Source: Marinobacter manganoxydans MnI7-9
Lineage (GTDB): Bacteria; Pseudomonadota; Gammaproteobacteria; Pseudomonadales; Oleiphilaceae
NCBI RefSeq assembly: GCF_000235625.1
Contig: NZ_AGTR01000060.1
Span: 1 to 64,000 of the forward strand
Length of the DNA stretch: 64,000 nucleotides
Direction: 5' to 3'
Under the pieces are notes generated by a model, which saw nothing but the letters and a program-made list of their open reading frames with translations, made no database searches and was not told the DNA's origin. Position 1 is the first letter of the stretch; every line of letters begins with the position of its first letter. A program made the translations under genes and the position numbers. Below are positions 18,788 through 29,018 of this stretch, one piece after another.

Positions 18788-20263
18788 ATGGTCAACAAGA
18801 TCAATACCCGTTGTGACCTGATGCTCTTCGGAGCCTTGGGTGACCTTGCCCAGCGAAAACTGTTTCCGGCGCTGTACCAGCTTGAGCGCGCCAACCTCTT
18901 GGCGGAGGGGAGCCGGGTCCTGGCCATTGCCCGCTCAGATGCCGATACCGAGACCGTGCGCCAGCAGTTGTTTGACAAGCTGAAGCAGTACGTAAAGCCG
19001 GAAGAGTTCGATGCTGGACTGGCCGAATCCTTTCTGAAGCGGGTCGATTACCAGATTCTGGATTTTAACGAACCCGATGCATTTGCTGTGCTCAACGAGT
19101 GGCGTGATGACGCCAATAATGAGCTTATTGTTTATATGGCCACCCCGCCGTCCATGTATGGCGTCATAGCCCGAAACCTGCGGGCCGCCAGTTGCTGCAC
19201 CGAGAAGACGCGGGTGGTGGTCGAGAAGCCGATCGGTCACGACCTGGAGTCGTCGAAGGTGATCAACGATGAGCTTGGCGAGGTCTACAACGAGAACCAG
19301 CTGTTCCGGATTGATCATTACCTGGGTAAGGAAACGGTCCAGAACCTGATCGCTCTGCGTTTTGCCAATAACCTGTTTGCCTCCCAGTGGGACCAGAACC
19401 ACATTTCCCACGTGGAGATCACGGTGGCCGAGAGCGTTGGCATCGAGGGGCGGTGGGGCTATTTCGACAAAGCTGGCCAGATTCGCGATATGATCCAGAA
19501 TCACCTACTTCAGCTGCTGTGTCTGATCGCCATGGACCCGCCCTCGGACCTGTCTGCCGACAGCATCCGGGATGAGAAAGTCAAGGTTCTCAAGGCCTTG
19601 AAGCGCATTACGCCCGATATGATGGACAGTTACGTGGTGCGTGGCCAGTACACCGCCGGCACCAGTAACGGCAGGCCGGTGCCCGGCTATCTGGAGGAGG
19701 AGGGGGCAAACAAGGGCAGCGCTACTGAAACTTTCGTTGCCCTGAAAGCAGAGATCGACAACTGGCGCTGGTCGGGTGTCCCGTTTTACATTCGCACTGG
19801 TAAACGCCTACCCGAAAAGCTGTCCCAGATCATCATCCACTTCAAGCCTGCGCCGCATTACATTTTTGATCCGGACCAGAAGCACCTCGCCAACAACAAG
19901 CTGATTATCCGTCTTCAGCCTGACGAAGGCATGGCCCTGAAGATCCTCACCAAGGACCAGGGCCTGGATAAGGGCATGCGACTTCGTCAAGGCCCTCTGG
20001 AGCTCACCTTTTCTGAGACCTTTGTTACCGATCGGATTCCCGATGCCTACGAGCGTTTGCTTTGGGAGGTAATGAAGGGTAACCAGTACCTGTTCGTGCG
20101 CCGTGACGAGGTGGAGTATGCCTGGCGCTGGGTCGATCAGGTTATTCGGAACTGGAAGGATGGCGGCGAGCCGCCAAAACGTTACGCGGCGGGAACCTGG
20201 GGCCCCGTTGCTTCCATCGCCATGATTACCCGGGATGGCAGGAGCTGGTATGAAGATGTCTGA
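18788..20263 (+). CDS. zwf: Glucose-6-phosphate 1-dehydrogenase
   Basis: A 491-aa cytoplasmic enzyme oxidising glucose-6-phosphate to 6-phosphogluconolactone, with NADP+ or NAD+ reduction. The Rossmann motif is [19 protein letters not shown]; the active-site signature is [13 protein letters not shown] (about residues 176-188), with the catalytic His. AAGGA precedes the ATG. It is the first gene of zwf-pgl-eda, the first half of the Entner-Doudoroff pathway, divergent from hexR. Confidence 0.97.
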   Translation: MVNKINTRCDLMLFGALGDLAQRKLFPALYQLERANLLAEGSRVLAIARSDADTETVRQQLFDKLKQYVKPEEFDAGLAESFLKRVDYQILDFNEPDAFAVLNEWRDDANNELIVYMATPPSMYGVIARNLRAASCCTEKTRVVVEKPIGHDLESSKVINDELGEVYNENQLFRIDHYLGKETVQNLIALRFANNLFASQWDQNHISHVEITVAESVGIEGRWGYFDKAGQIRDMIQNHLLQLLCLIAMDPPSDLSADSIRDEKVKVLKALKRITPDMMDSYVVRGQYTAGTSNGRPVPGYLEEEGANKGSATETFVALKAEIDNWRWSGVPFYIRTGKRLPEKLSQIIIHFKPAPHYIFDPDQKHLANNKLIIRLQPDEGMALKILTKDQGLDKGMRLRQGPLELTFSETFVTDRIPDAYERLLWEVMKGNQYLFVRRDEVEYAWRWVDQVIRNWKDGGEPPKRYAAGTWGPVASIAMITRDGRSWYEDV

Positions 20264-20969
20264 TCTGCGTTTGCCCGAGGGTGTCAGTGATCGCTCAGGT
20301 GAAACCGCTGATGGCGTGGCCCTGGATCTTGCTGATGCCGTGGCGGGATTTCTGGCGGCCCGCCTGAGAGAGGTGCCCAGGGCGAGCCTGGTGGTATCCG
20401 GCGGTTCCACGCCGCTGCCATTTTTCAGGGCGCTGTCCGGCAAGGATCTGGATTGGGGCAGGGTAGACGTTCTGCTGGCGGATGAGCGTTGGGTGGAAGA
20501 AAACGATGACGCCAGCAATACCCGCCTGGTTCGGGAGAACCTGCTGCAGAATAAGGCGGCCTCGGCCCGGTTCCTGTCGCTCAAACAGCCTGGTGCGACA
20601 CCCTCAGAGGGTCTTGAGCGAGTGAAGGCCGAGCTCGTGAACCTGGCCCTGCCCATCGACGTGCTGATTCTTGGTATGGGCAACGACGGCCATACCGCCT
20701 CACTGTTTCCCGACGCACCCGAATTGGAAAGTGCGATGAATCCTGAATGCCAGGAAATCGTTGCGCCCGCCACGCCCGCGTCGCAGCCGCAGAAACGCAT
20801 CACCTTGACCTGGCCACCCCTTAGAGATGCCCGATTCACCGCGTTGCATCTGAAGGGCGAGGACAAATTGCAGACGCTGGACCGTGCTATGTCTGAACCG
20901 GACAAGGTGCTCGAGATGCCAATCAGAGCTTTCCTGAAACCAGGCCTCCAGGTGTTCTGGAGTCCCTGA
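20250..20969 (+). CDS. pgl: 6-phosphogluconolactonase
   Basis: A 239-aa lactonase of the NagB/DevB family, hydrolysing 6-phosphogluconolactone. Motifs are [37 protein letters not shown] and [20 protein letters not shown]. The start ATG at 20250 has GGAG six bases upstream and overlaps the end of zwf by 14 bp; a second ATG at 20256 is possible. The overlap indicates translational coupling. Confidence 0.94.
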   Translation: MKMSDLRLPEGVSDRSGETADGVALDLADAVAGFLAARLREVPRASLVVSGGSTPLPFFRALSGKDLDWGRVDVLLADERWVEENDDASNTRLVRENLLQNKAASARFLSLKQPGATPSEGLERVKAELVNLALPIDVLILGMGNDGHTASLFPDAPELESAMNPECQEIVAPATPASQPQKRITLTWPPLRDARFTALHLKGEDKLQTLDRAMSEPDKVLEMPIRAFLKPGLQVFWSP

Positions 20970-20998
20970 AACGCCCGACATTTGTTATGGAGAAAACC

Positions 20999-21646
20999 GT
21001 GAGCCAACTTTCCGATTACCATCGCGAGCGCGTCAGGGCAGTACTGCAATCCTCACCCCTGGTGCCGGTCATCGCCATTCAGGACCTCGACGACGCCGTG
21101 CCCCTTTGCCAGGCTCTCGTTGATGGCGGCATCAACGTCCTCGAAATTACCCTGCGCACTGAACACGGCCTAAAAGCCATCGAAGAAGTCCGCAAAGCCA
21201 TCCCGGACGCCTGGGTAGGCGCGGGCACCGTTACCAGCATTGCCCAATACCGCCAGGTAGAGGCCGCTGGCGCCCAGTTCGTAATCACCCCGGGCGTAAC
21301 CGAAGCCATCCTGGAATTCGGCCTGACCTCCGAAGCCCCGCTGTTGCCGGGCATTGCCACCATCTCGGAAATGATGATTGGCTATAACCTCGGCTACCGC
21401 GAATTCAAATTCTTCCCCGCCGAAGTCGCCGGCGGCATCCCGGCCCTCAAAGCCTTCAGCGGGCCGTTCCCGGACGTCACCTTCTGTCCCACAGGCGGCA
21501 TCCGCCGAAACACCGCAGCCGACTACCTGGCCCTCGGCAACGTCCAGGCCGTTGGTGGCACCTGGTTGACCCCTGCAGATGTGGTGGCGGCCAAAGACTG
21601 GGCGCAGATTACCGAGATTGCGCGGGGGAGTCTGGCGGACCTCTGA
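20999..21646 (+). CDS. eda: KDPG aldolase (2-dehydro-3-deoxyphosphogluconate aldolase)
   Basis: A 215-aa class I aldolase cleaving KDPG to pyruvate and glyceraldehyde-3-phosphate. The catalytic Glu lies in VLEITLRT and the Schiff-base Lys in REFKFFPAEVAGG; PTGGIR binds phosphate. GTG 20999 is preferred as the start because GGAG lies at 20989-20992; an in-frame ATG at 20987 adds four residues. It is third in zwf-pgl-eda and is followed by a large inverted-repeat region. Confidence 0.95.
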   Translation: MSQLSDYHRERVRAVLQSSPLVPVIAIQDLDDAVPLCQALVDGGINVLEITLRTEHGLKAIEEVRKAIPDAWVGAGTVTSIAQYRQVEAAGAQFVITPGVTEAILEFGLTSEAPLLPGIATISEMMIGYNLGYREFKFFPAEVAGGIPALKAFSGPFPDVTFCPTGGIRRNTAADYLALGNVQAVGGTWLTPADVVAAKDWAQITEIARGSLADL

Positions 21647-21665
21647 CTTTGGTCTTGTTCTCGTT

Positions 21666-22030
21666 CTTGTAGCCTGAAGGTTTCGGCGTTTGCGCGCTTC
21701 TGGGCGGGACTGACGGGAAACGCTACGAGCACATCCATGTGCGCTTGGCGCTGGCCATCCATGGCCAGCGACATTCCCGTCAGCCCCGCCCAGAAGCGCT
21801 TAGCAAAACTTCCGATAACGCGAGTATTCGTCGCAACCTTGTAGGTCTCAATACTCGAGAAACTGTCACGCCGAGAAAACTGCAACATTCTGAACGAGGG
21901 AGTGGGGTTCCCCTTTCCAAAAATGTCTGTGGCCAAGGATGGCCACAGCCAAGCGCACATGGATGTGCTCGTAGCGTTTTTTGGAAAGGGGAGCCCCACT
22001 GCCGATTCGCACATTGCCGCAGGCTACAAG
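21666..22030. repeat. 365-bp nested inverted-repeat (REP/MITE-like) element between eda and pyk
   Basis: The 426-bp gap between the converging genes eda and pyk holds no gene. It is bounded by an 11-bp perfect inverted repeat CTTGTAGCCTG (21666-21676) / CAGGCTACAAG (22020-22030). Inside are two long hairpins: 21694-21799 (26-bp arms, one mismatch) and 21901-22000 (23-bp arms, one mismatch). Each carries an identical 29-bp core (21721-21749 and 21948-21976) in opposite orientation, plus a smaller palindrome around GGCCA (21749-21770; 21927-21948). A further inverted repeat CGAGTATT / AATACTCG lies at 21821-21857. Besides being a likely dispersed repeat, it may stop transcription from both sides. 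Confidence 0.8.
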
Positions 22031-22072
22031 GCCACGCACCAATCGACTAAGGGCTGGAAAGAAGGCTTACAG

Positions 22073-23521
22073 TCAGCGAATATCAGAACCAACCCGAACA
22101 ATCTTCATGGTATTGGTACCACCCTGGGCATTCACATAATCACCCTTGGTAATCACCACCAGATCACCGTCCTTGACTGCTCCGCGATTCACCAGCTCCG
22201 ACACCGCCAGCGCATTGGTCCGCTCGTTCGGAATCTTGGCTGAATCGAAAGGCACCGTCTGAACGCCACGGAACATAACGACCCGATGCTGGGTGGAGTG
22301 ATGGCGCGAAAACGCAAAGATTGGCAGGCTCGATTTGATGCGAGACATCAACCTTGGCGTGGCACCCGTCTCGGTCATGCAGATAATGGCCGAGACACCC
22401 TCAAGGTGGTTCGCTGCGTACATGGCGGAAAGAGCGATAGCTTCATCAACTTCCTCCATGCTCTCGTGAATCCGGTGTTTGGACTGATGCATCGACGGAT
22501 GCTTCTCTGCGCCCAGGCAAATGCGCACCATGGCTTCGACTGCTTCCTTGGGATAATCACCCACGGCCGTTTCCGCAGACAGCATCACTGCATCGGTATA
22601 GTCCATCACCGCGTTGGCAACGTCTGAGACTTCGGCTCGCGTTGGCATGGGGCTGGTGATCATCGACTCCATCATCTGCGTGGCCGTGATCACCGCGCGG
22701 TTGAGAACGCGGGCGCGGGAGATGATGTGCTTCTGTACGCCCACCAACTGGGCGTCGCCGATTTCAACGGCGAGGTCGCCACGGGCAACCATGACCGCAT
22801 CGGATGCTTCGATTACCGCGTCCAGGGCTTCCACATCGTCGGCAAGCTCTGCCCGTTCGATTTTGGCGACCAGGCCTGCGTCAGAGCCTGCTTCCTTAAG
22901 CAGGCGCCGGGCGATGTGCATATCCTCGGCGGTGCGAACAAACGAAACCGCCACGTAATCCGCGCCCAGTTTGGCGGCCGTCACGATGTCCTGTTTGTCT
23001 TTCTCCGTCAGCGCCTCGGCGGACAGGCCGCCGCCGCGCTTGTTCAGGCCCTTGTTATTCGAGAGCGGGCCTCCGATAAGCACGGTGGAAGTGATGCTGT
23101 GGTCGCTGACCGACTGCACTTCCATCTCAATGCGGCCATCGTCCAGAACCAGAATGTCTCCCGGTTCCACATCTTCGATCAGTTGCTCGTAGTCGATGCC
23201 GACCTTTTCCTCGGTACCCGCCTCCTTGTCCATGGCAGCGTCCAGGATAAACGTCTGGCCTGCCTTGAGGGTGACCTTGTTCTCCGAGAACCGTGCGATG
23301 CGCAACTTGGGGCCCTGCAAATCGGCCAGCAAAGCGACAAACCGGCCTTGGGCCGCTGCTGCTTCGCGAACCCGGCGAGCGCGGCCGATGTGCTCTTCGG
23401 CGCTGCCGTGGGAAAAGTTGAGTCGGGTGACATCCACACCGGCGGCGATAATGGCCGCGAGGGATTCCGGTGAATCGGTGGCCGGGCCGAGAGTGGCGAC
23501 AATCTTGGTACGCCTGAGCAT
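22073..23521 (-). CDS. pyk: Pyruvate kinase
   Basis: A 482-aa glycolytic enzyme transferring phosphate from phosphoenolpyruvate to ADP. The N-terminus is [27 protein letters not shown] binds substrate; the signature VAKIERAEL contains the catalytic Lys ([18 protein letters not shown]), followed by [13 protein letters not shown] and [10 protein letters not shown]. The ATG at 23521 has AAGGA eight bases upstream; an earlier in-frame start at 23545 is less likely. It probably shares a transcript with gap, 68 bp upstream. The type (pykA rather than pykF) is likely but not certain. Confidence 0.95.
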   Translation of the reverse strand: MLRRTKIVATLGPATDSPESLAAIIAAGVDVTRLNFSHGSAEEHIGRARRVREAAAAQGRFVALLADLQGPKLRIARFSENKVTLKAGQTFILDAAMDKEAGTEEKVGIDYEQLIEDVEPGDILVLDDGRIEMEVQSVSDHSITSTVLIGGPLSNNKGLNKRGGGLSAEALTEKDKQDIVTAAKLGADYVAVSFVRTAEDMHIARRLLKEAGSDAGLVAKIERAELADDVEALDAVIEASDAVMVARGDLAVEIGDAQLVGVQKHIISRARVLNRAVITATQMMESMITSPMPTRAEVSDVANAVMDYTDAVMLSAETAVGDYPKEAVEAMVRICLGAEKHPSMHQSKHRIHESMEEVDEAIALSAMYAANHLEGVSAIICMTETGATPRLMSRIKSSLPIFAFSRHHSTQHRVVMFRGVQTVPFDSAKIPNERTNALAVSELVNRGAVKDGDLVVITKGDYVNAQGGTNTMKIVRVGSDIR

Positions 23522-23589
23522 GGTTGGTGTCCTTTGGTTCTTCAAAATGGTCTCGAAAAGAGTAGCGGAATCAGCTGAAACGGCCAGAT

Positions 23590-24594
23590 TTACTGGCCGG
23601 CCTCGAAGAGGGCGAGGGCATTATCCAGCATACGATTCGAGAAGCCCCATTCATTATCGTACCAGGCCATGACTTTTACGTGACGACCCAGAACGCGGGT
23701 GTGGTTGGCATCATAGATGCTGGAAAGTGCGTTGTGATTGAAGTCGATGCTGACCAGTTTCTCGATATTATAACCAAGAACCGGATTTTTCTCGGCCGCT
23801 GTTTTTATCGCTTCGTTTACTTCGTCAACGGTCGTTTCGCGGCTGGCGATAAAGCCAAAGTCCACCAATGATACGTTGATGGTGGGGACGCGAACTGCGA
23901 GGCCATCAAGCTTTCCCTCAAGTTCCGGAATAACCTTGCCAATGGCGGCAGCCGCGCCGGTCTTCGTTGGAATCATCGATTGAGTGGCAGAGCGAGCGCG
24001 GTAAAGATCAGAGTGGTACACGTCGCTCAGTTTCTGGTCGTTGGTGTAGGAGTGGATGGTGGTCATCAGGCCACTCTCGATGCCGATGGCCTTGTGCAAA
24101 GCTTCAACAACCGGTGCCAGGCAGTTGGTAGTGCAAGACGCGTTGGAGATAATGTCGTGATTGGTGGTCAGGGTTTCGTGATTCACGCCGTAGACAATCA
24201 TGGCATCCGCATCGGGGCTGGGTGCAGAGATGATGACCTTGCGCGCGCCGGCTTTCAGGTGAGCTGCCGCCTTGTCCCGTTTGGTGAAAAGCCCGGTGCA
24301 CTCGAAAACAACATCGACACGGTGATCTTTCCAGGGCAGTTCTTCGGGGTTGCGCAGTGCTGTGATGGCAATGCGGTCGCCGTTCACTGTCAGCGATTCT
24401 GAGTCGTGGCTGACATCGGCCTCAAATCGACCATGAGCACTGTCATACTTGAGCAGATGGGCGTTGGTTTCGGCGTCGCCAAGGTCGTTAATGGCAACAA
24501 CCTGTAGCTGGCTCCGGTAGTTATTTTCATACAATGCTCTGAGAACATTGCGACCGATGCGGCCAAAACCGTTGATTGCGATACGGATCGTCAT
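23590..24594 (-). CDS. gap: Glyceraldehyde-3-phosphate dehydrogenase, type I
   Basis: 334 aa. The NAD-binding start is [20 protein letters not shown] and the catalytic Cys lies in [12 protein letters not shown]; the C-terminal signature is [16 protein letters not shown]. It works in the lower part of the Entner-Doudoroff route, converting the glyceraldehyde-3-phosphate from Eda. The start at 24594 is the conserved family N-terminus (the frame is open to 24699). It is divergent from edd, with a HexR-like site between them. Confidence 0.96.
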   Translation of the reverse strand: MTIRIAINGFGRIGRNVLRALYENNYRSQLQVVAINDLGDAETNAHLLKYDSAHGRFEADVSHDSESLTVNGDRIAITALRNPEELPWKDHRVDVVFECTGLFTKRDKAAAHLKAGARKVIISAPSPDADAMIVYGVNHETLTTNHDIISNASCTTNCLAPVVEALHKAIGIESGLMTTIHSYTNDQKLSDVYHSDLYRARSATQSMIPTKTGAAAAIGKVIPELEGKLDGLAVRVPTINVSLVDFGFIASRETTVDEVNEAIKTAAEKNPVLGYNIEKLVSIDFNHNALSSIYDANHTRVLGRHVKVMAWYDNEWGFSNRMLDNALALFEAGQ

Positions 24595-24641
24595 TGTCTG
24601 ACTCCTTGGGTGGTCGTTTTTTGTTCGTTTTACCTCAGTAA

Positions 24642-24657
24642 TGTAGTAAATATAACA
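24642..24657. promoter_or_regulatory. HexR operator candidate 3 (gap/edd)
   Basis: TGTAGTAAATATAACA has the TGT...ACA ends and AT-rich centre of the HexR consensus. It lies 48 bp upstream of gap and 106 bp upstream of edd. Confidence 0.7.
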
Positions 24658-24706
24658 ACAAAAAAGAAGAAATGAACGATTAACCGGTGGAAATGCCAAA
24701 AAAAGG

Positions 24707-24722
24707 AAGTAAAATTACGTCT
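24707..24722. promoter_or_regulatory. Possible secondary HexR site nearer edd
   Basis: The near-palindrome GTAAAATTAC (24709-24718) shares the core GTAATTTTA (minus strand) with the zwf-proximal site. It is weaker than the site at 24642 and lies about 40 bp upstream of edd. Confidence 0.4.
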
Positions 24723-24762
24723 AAAAACGACCACTCTAATAAATTACGCAATGGAGCCCACC

Positions 24763-26583
24763 ATGCACCCGACCGTAGATAAGGTTACCCAGAGAATCAT
24801 CGAGCGCAGTCGCCCAACGCGGCAGGATTACCTGAACCGCATGAATGCCCTCAAAGCCCAGTCTCCACACCGGAGCTCTCTGTCCTGCGGCAATCTGGCC
24901 CACGGTTTCGCGGCCTGTAATCAGGGCGACAAAGACACCCTGAAATTCATGAACAAGGCCAACGTGGCCATGGTAACGGCCTATAACGATATGCTTTCGG
25001 CCCACCAACCCTACGAAAAGTTCCCGGATATTATTCGGGAGGCGGCCCGTGGAATGGGGTCGGTGGCTCAGGTGGCCGGGGGTACGCCGGCCATGTGTGA
25101 CGGCGTAACCCAGGGCCAGCCGGGTATGGAGCTGAGTCTGTTCTCCCGGGACACCATTGCCATGAGTACGGCCGTGGCCCTCAGTCACAACATGTTCGAT
25201 GCCACGCTGCTTCTGGGGATCTGCGACAAGATTGTGCCTGGCCTTCTGATCGGCTCGCTGAGCTTCGGCTATCTCCCTACCATTCTGGTCCCCGCAGGGC
25301 CGATGCCTTCAGGGCTCCCGAACAAGGAAAAGCAGCGGATTCGCCAGCTTTACGCCGAGGGCAAGGTTGGCAAGGAAGAATTGCTGGAGGCCGAGAGCAA
25401 GTCCTATCACAGCCCCGGCACCTGTACGTTTTACGGCACCGCCAACAGCAACCAGCTGTTGGTGGAAGTCATGGGCCTGCATATGCCGGGGTCTGCGTTT
25501 GTGAACCCCAATACGCCGCTCCGTGATGAGCTTACCCGGGCGGCGACCGAGCAGGTGATCAGGCTGTCCAAGCCTCACGGTGGCGAGCTGGGTCTGGGCG
25601 ATATGGTGGATGAAAAGAGCATCGTCAATGCTCTGGTGGCGCTGCTGGTTACTGGCGGTTCCACCAATCACACCATTCACTGGATAGCGATTGCCCGGGC
25701 GGCGGGGATCATCATCGACTGGAACGACTACGCCGAGCTTTCCTCCGTGGTTCCGTCCATGACCCGGATCTACCCTAACGGGCAGGAAGACGTGAATGCT
25801 TTCCACGAGGCTGGCGGAACGCCGTTCCTGATCAGGGAGCTGCTGAGCGGCGGATACCTTCATAACGATGTGAACACAGTGGTTGGCTATGGCCTTGAGC
25901 GCTATACCGAGATGCCGGAGTTGTCGGATGAGCAACTGGTGTGGAAGCCCGCGCCGGAAAAAAGCCTTCGCCCGGATGTGCTCAGCCCGGTTGCCGAGCC
26001 GTTTGCACCCGATGGTGGGCTGAGGGTGCTTGATGGCAACCTTGGTCGGGGCGTTATCAAGGTCTCTGCCGTTGCCCCGGAGCACCGTAAAGTTGAAGCA
26101 CCGGCCGTTGTGTTCAACGACCAGAACGAACTCAAGGCAGCCTTTGAGGCAGGAGATCTGGACAGGGATTGTATTGTGATCGTGCGTTTCCAGGGTCCCA
26201 AGAGCAATGGCATGCCAGAGCTGCACAAGCTTACCCCCTACCTTGGCGTGTTGCAGGATCGCGGATTCAAGGTGGGTCTGGTGACGGATGGCCGTATGTC
26301 CGGTGCGTCGGGCAAGGTGCCTGCGGCGATCCATGTCTACCCGGAGGCGCTGGACGGTGGCCCGCTGGCCAAAGTCAAGAATGGCGACATGGTTTGTCTG
26401 GATGCCGAGAGTGGTGTTCTTGTCATCCGCGTGGATGATCAGGAGTTCGCCGGCCGGGAATCTGAAAAAGCGGACCTGACCGGGTATCATCACGGCTACG
26501 GTCGGGAGTTGTTCGGCTGGATGCGACGTGCTGCCAGCAATCCCGAGGAAGGGGCCAGCTTTTTCTGGAATCACGAGGCATGA
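24763..26583 (+). CDS. edd: 6-phosphogluconate dehydratase
   Basis: A 606-aa IlvD/Edd-family Fe-S dehydratase converting 6-phosphogluconate to KDPG. The [4Fe-4S] Cys candidates are in [34 protein letters not shown] and [15 protein letters not shown]; the C-terminal family motif is [18 protein letters not shown]. The ATG at 24763 (GGAG seven bases upstream) is preferred to the ATG at 24751. The stop overlaps the glk start (ATGA), forming edd-glk. Confidence 0.96.
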   Translation: MHPTVDKVTQRIIERSRPTRQDYLNRMNALKAQSPHRSSLSCGNLAHGFAACNQGDKDTLKFMNKANVAMVTAYNDMLSAHQPYEKFPDIIREAARGMGSVAQVAGGTPAMCDGVTQGQPGMELSLFSRDTIAMSTAVALSHNMFDATLLLGICDKIVPGLLIGSLSFGYLPTILVPAGPMPSGLPNKEKQRIRQLYAEGKVGKEELLEAESKSYHSPGTCTFYGTANSNQLLVEVMGLHMPGSAFVNPNTPLRDELTRAATEQVIRLSKPHGGELGLGDMVDEKSIVNALVALLVTGGSTNHTIHWIAIARAAGIIIDWNDYAELSSVVPSMTRIYPNGQEDVNAFHEAGGTPFLIRELLSGGYLHNDVNTVVGYGLERYTEMPELSDEQLVWKPAPEKSLRPDVLSPVAEPFAPDGGLRVLDGNLGRGVIKVSAVAPEHRKVEAPAVVFNDQNELKAAFEAGDLDRDCIVIVRFQGPKSNGMPELHKLTPYLGVLQDRGFKVGLVTDGRMSGASGKVPAAIHVYPEALDGGPLAKVKNGDMVCLDAESGVLVIRVDDQEFAGRESEKADLTGYHHGYGRELFGWMRRAASNPEEGASFFWNHEA

Positions 26584-27545
26584 CAGCAACACACTATTCA
26601 CTGGTCGGTGATATTGGTGGCACCAATGCGCGTTTTGCCCTAGTAGAGCAGGGAACCGTGCAGCCTCGTGCCATCAAGATTTTGCCCTGCGGGGAATACG
26701 CGAACCTCGATGACGCAGTGCGGGATTACCTGGCTCGGGTTGGGGTTTCGGAGGTCGATGGGGCCTGTCTGGCTGTTGCCTCACCGGTTCGCGGGACCCA
26801 GGTTCGGATGACCAACAACCACTGGCTTTTCGATACCGAAGAAGTTCGGGCACAGTTTGGCTGGTCCAGGTTCAAGGTGATCAACGATTTTACCGCCATG
26901 GCCCTCGGCGTTCCTCACGTTGCGAACGACCATCTGGTGCATGTTTGCGGCGGCCCCGGTGACATCCGGCGCCCCCGGCTGGTGATGGGTCCGGGAACCG
27001 GGCTCGGTGTTTCAGGGCTGGTGCCCATCGAGCATGGCTGGGTGCCGTTGATGACCGAGGGTGGCCACGTGGATTTCGCGCCCACGGACGATACCGAAAT
27101 GGCTGTGCTGCGGATTCTCAAGGCCTGGTTTGGCCGGGTTTCCGTGGAACGGATCCTGTGCGGTCAGGGCTTGTTGAACCTGTATCAGGCCCATGCGGAG
27201 ATTCAGGGCGTTGCGGCGCCACTGGATGCGCCGGAGAAAATCACCGCGGCTGCGCTAGAAAACACCGACAGGCTGGCCCGCCACACGCTAAGCCATTTCT
27301 GTGAAATTCTCGGTCGGGTAGCCGGCAATGGCGTTCTGACCCTGGGTGGCACAGGCGGTGTCTTCCTGTGTGGCGGAATCCTGCCCCGTTTCCTCGAGTT
27401 CTTTCTCGAAAGCCCGTTCCGAAATGGCTTTGAGGATAAGGGAAGAATGCGCCCGCTGCTGGAGTTCACACCTGTTTATGTGGTCACCGAGCCCTACACC
27501 GGCCTGCTGGGGGCTGCCGAGGCACTGGGCAATCCTGAGGTCTGA
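26580..27545 (+). CDS. glk: Glucokinase (ROK-independent, Glk family)
   Basis: A 321-aa ATP-dependent hexokinase phosphorylating glucose at C6. The N-terminal phosphate loop is [32 protein letters not shown] carries the catalytic Asp, with [11 protein letters not shown] and ATP-binding [13 protein letters not shown] later. It overlaps edd by four bases. With zwf-pgl-eda and edd it gives a full route from glucose to pyruvate plus glyceraldehyde-3-phosphate; no glucose transporter is in the window. Confidence 0.94.
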   Translation: MTATHYSLVGDIGGTNARFALVEQGTVQPRAIKILPCGEYANLDDAVRDYLARVGVSEVDGACLAVASPVRGTQVRMTNNHWLFDTEEVRAQFGWSRFKVINDFTAMALGVPHVANDHLVHVCGGPGDIRRPRLVMGPGTGLGVSGLVPIEHGWVPLMTEGGHVDFAPTDDTEMAVLRILKAWFGRVSVERILCGQGLLNLYQAHAEIQGVAAPLDAPEKITAAALENTDRLARHTLSHFCEILGRVAGNGVLTLGGTGGVFLCGGILPRFLEFFLESPFRNGFEDKGRMRPLLEFTPVYVVTEPYTGLLGAAEALGNPEV

Positions 27546-27566
27546 GGCCGGATTGCCGTTGCCGGA

Positions 27567-28307
27567 TCAGAGGTAGTGCACCATCTGGCGCTGATCAAAA
27601 CGGTACTGGCGGTTATAGACGCCGTTTTCAGCCCGTCTGCCGGCTGCCAGTACCATGGTTACCAGTCCTTTTCCGGACAGATTAATAAGCTTCTTCACTC
27701 GATGCTCGTCAAAACCCTCCATGGGGCAGGAATCATACCCGTGAGCGCGGAGCGCAAGCATGAGGTTCTGGGCAGCCAGGGCTGTGGATTTGGTAGCCCA
27801 GATTTTCATCTCGCAATTGGAGTAGGGCCCCCGGGGCACCGGCCTGGTAATTCCCACCGCAAGGCCTGCCGCTTTTTTGGCTAAACCCAGAATACCAAGC
27901 GGCCCCTGGTTGTAATGAATCGGGGCAACTTTGCGGTAGTATTTTTCGACGATGGGCGGCAGTTTTTCTTCTGGCCAATCCTCAAGAGCTTGCCGTGCAT
28001 GAGCCCGCCAGCTATCCGGTCGGGCAACCACTACGATCAGCGCAGCGGCGGTTTTCGCTGCATTCTGGCCAAGACAGGCGTGGGCGAGTTCTGCCTTGAG
28101 CTCCGGCGTGCGGACAACGAAAAATTCCCAGGGCTGAAGGTTACTGGAATTCGGAGCCAGGGTTGCCAGTTCCAGGCAATCTTCAAGCACGGCCTCAGGA
28201 ATCGGCTCATCGGTGAAGCGCCTGATGGAGCGGCGCGTGCGAACAACTTTCCGGAACTCTTCGATATCGATTTCCGGCAGCGGGAGAGAGCCTGCTTTCG
28301 CATTCAT
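27567..28307 (-). CDS. Nitroreductase-family flavoprotein
   Basis: A 246-aa FMN-dependent oxidoreductase of the nitroreductase superfamily. The FMN-binding N-terminal motif VVRTRRSIRRFTDEPIPEAV is followed by LATLAPNSSNLQPWEFFVV. The middle part (PIHYNQGPLGILGLAKKAAG) is longer than in minimal NfnB/NfsB enzymes. C-terminal SCPMEGFDEHRVKKLI is typical of the family. The physiological substrate is unknown. It is convergent with glk (21-bp gap) and divergent from the uracil-DNA glycosylase-like gene. Confidence 0.88.
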   Translation of the reverse strand: MNAKAGSLPLPEIDIEEFRKVVRTRRSIRRFTDEPIPEAVLEDCLELATLAPNSSNLQPWEFFVVRTPELKAELAHACLGQNAAKTAAALIVVVARPDSWRAHARQALEDWPEEKLPPIVEKYYRKVAPIHYNQGPLGILGLAKKAAGLAVGITRPVPRGPYSNCEMKIWATKSTALAAQNLMLALRAHGYDSCPMEGFDEHRVKKLINLSGKGLVTMVLAAGRRAENGVYNRQYRFDQRQMVHYL

Positions 28308-28399
28308 GATGTGTCCTTCGAGACTTGTTGTGTCGTGATTGTGCCTCTATCGTTACGGGAAATGACGGTATATGCAATCACCCTGATAACGGAACGCTC

Positions 28400-29008
28400 A
28401 TGACAGAGGACCTTTCCCGGCTTCCCTTCGATGACCTGGTTCGGCGCGTGCGGGCGTGTACGCTTTGCGCCGACGTTCTTCCACGCGGGCCGAGGCCTGT
28501 CATACAGATATCTGAAAGCGCCAGAATTCTCGTAGTCGGGCAGGCTCCGGGCAGGCGCGTGCATGAAACCGGGCTGCCCTTCAACGATCCCAGCGGCGAT
28601 AGGCTTCGGCAATGGATGGGGGTTACCCGGGATACCTTCTATGACGAGCAGAAGCTCGCGATCCTGCCGATGGGGTTTTGCTATCCGGGTACCGGAAAAT
28701 CCGGGGATCTTCCGCCGCGGCCGGAGTGCGCGCCAGCCTGGCGCAATTTACTGTTGGATCATCTGCCAGACATAGGTCTGACTCTTGTTATCGGGCAGTA
28801 TGCGCACACCTGGCATCTGCCGGACTGTCGTCAGTCCGTAACGGCCAATGTTGAGCATTGGCAGAAGTATTGGCCAGAGATAGTCCCAATGCCTCACCCC
28901 AGCCCAAGAAATAACCTCTGGCTGCGTCGGAATCCATGGTTCGAAGACGAGGTTGTGCCCCAGCTGCAACAAAGAGTTGCCCTGCTTCTTGGGCCGGAGC
29001 AACAGTGA
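28400..29008 (+). CDS. Uracil-DNA glycosylase, family-4-like
   Basis: A 202-aa member of the UDG superfamily, which removes uracil from DNA. Motif A is LVVGQAPGRRVHETGLPFND and motif B is the C-terminal MPHPSPRNNLW. Four Cys are positioned like the iron-sulfur ligands of family 4: CTLC near the N-terminus, and a C-x15-C pair in FCYPGTGKSG...PRPEC. Motif A departs from canonical GEAPG (Gln for Glu), so substrate range is uncertain. The ATG at 28400 is preferred; the frame extends upstream without family support. It ends 10 bp from convergent glpD. Confidence 0.82.
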   Translation: MTEDLSRLPFDDLVRRVRACTLCADVLPRGPRPVIQISESARILVVGQAPGRRVHETGLPFNDPSGDRLRQWMGVTRDTFYDEQKLAILPMGFCYPGTGKSGDLPPRPECAPAWRNLLLDHLPDIGLTLVIGQYAHTWHLPDCRQSVTANVEHWQKYWPEIVPMPHPSPRNNLWLRRNPWFEDEVVPQLQQRVALLLGPEQQ

Positions 29009-29018
29009 CCGGAGGGGT

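Noticed and set aside
19808-21049. A 413-codon open frame antisense to zwf and pgl
   Set aside because: It runs through two clearly identified sense genes and has low-complexity Ser/Arg-rich composition typical of antisense frames.
25309-26601. A 430-codon open frame antisense to edd
   Set aside because: The sense gene is an unmistakable dehydratase; the antisense product shows no domain or signal.
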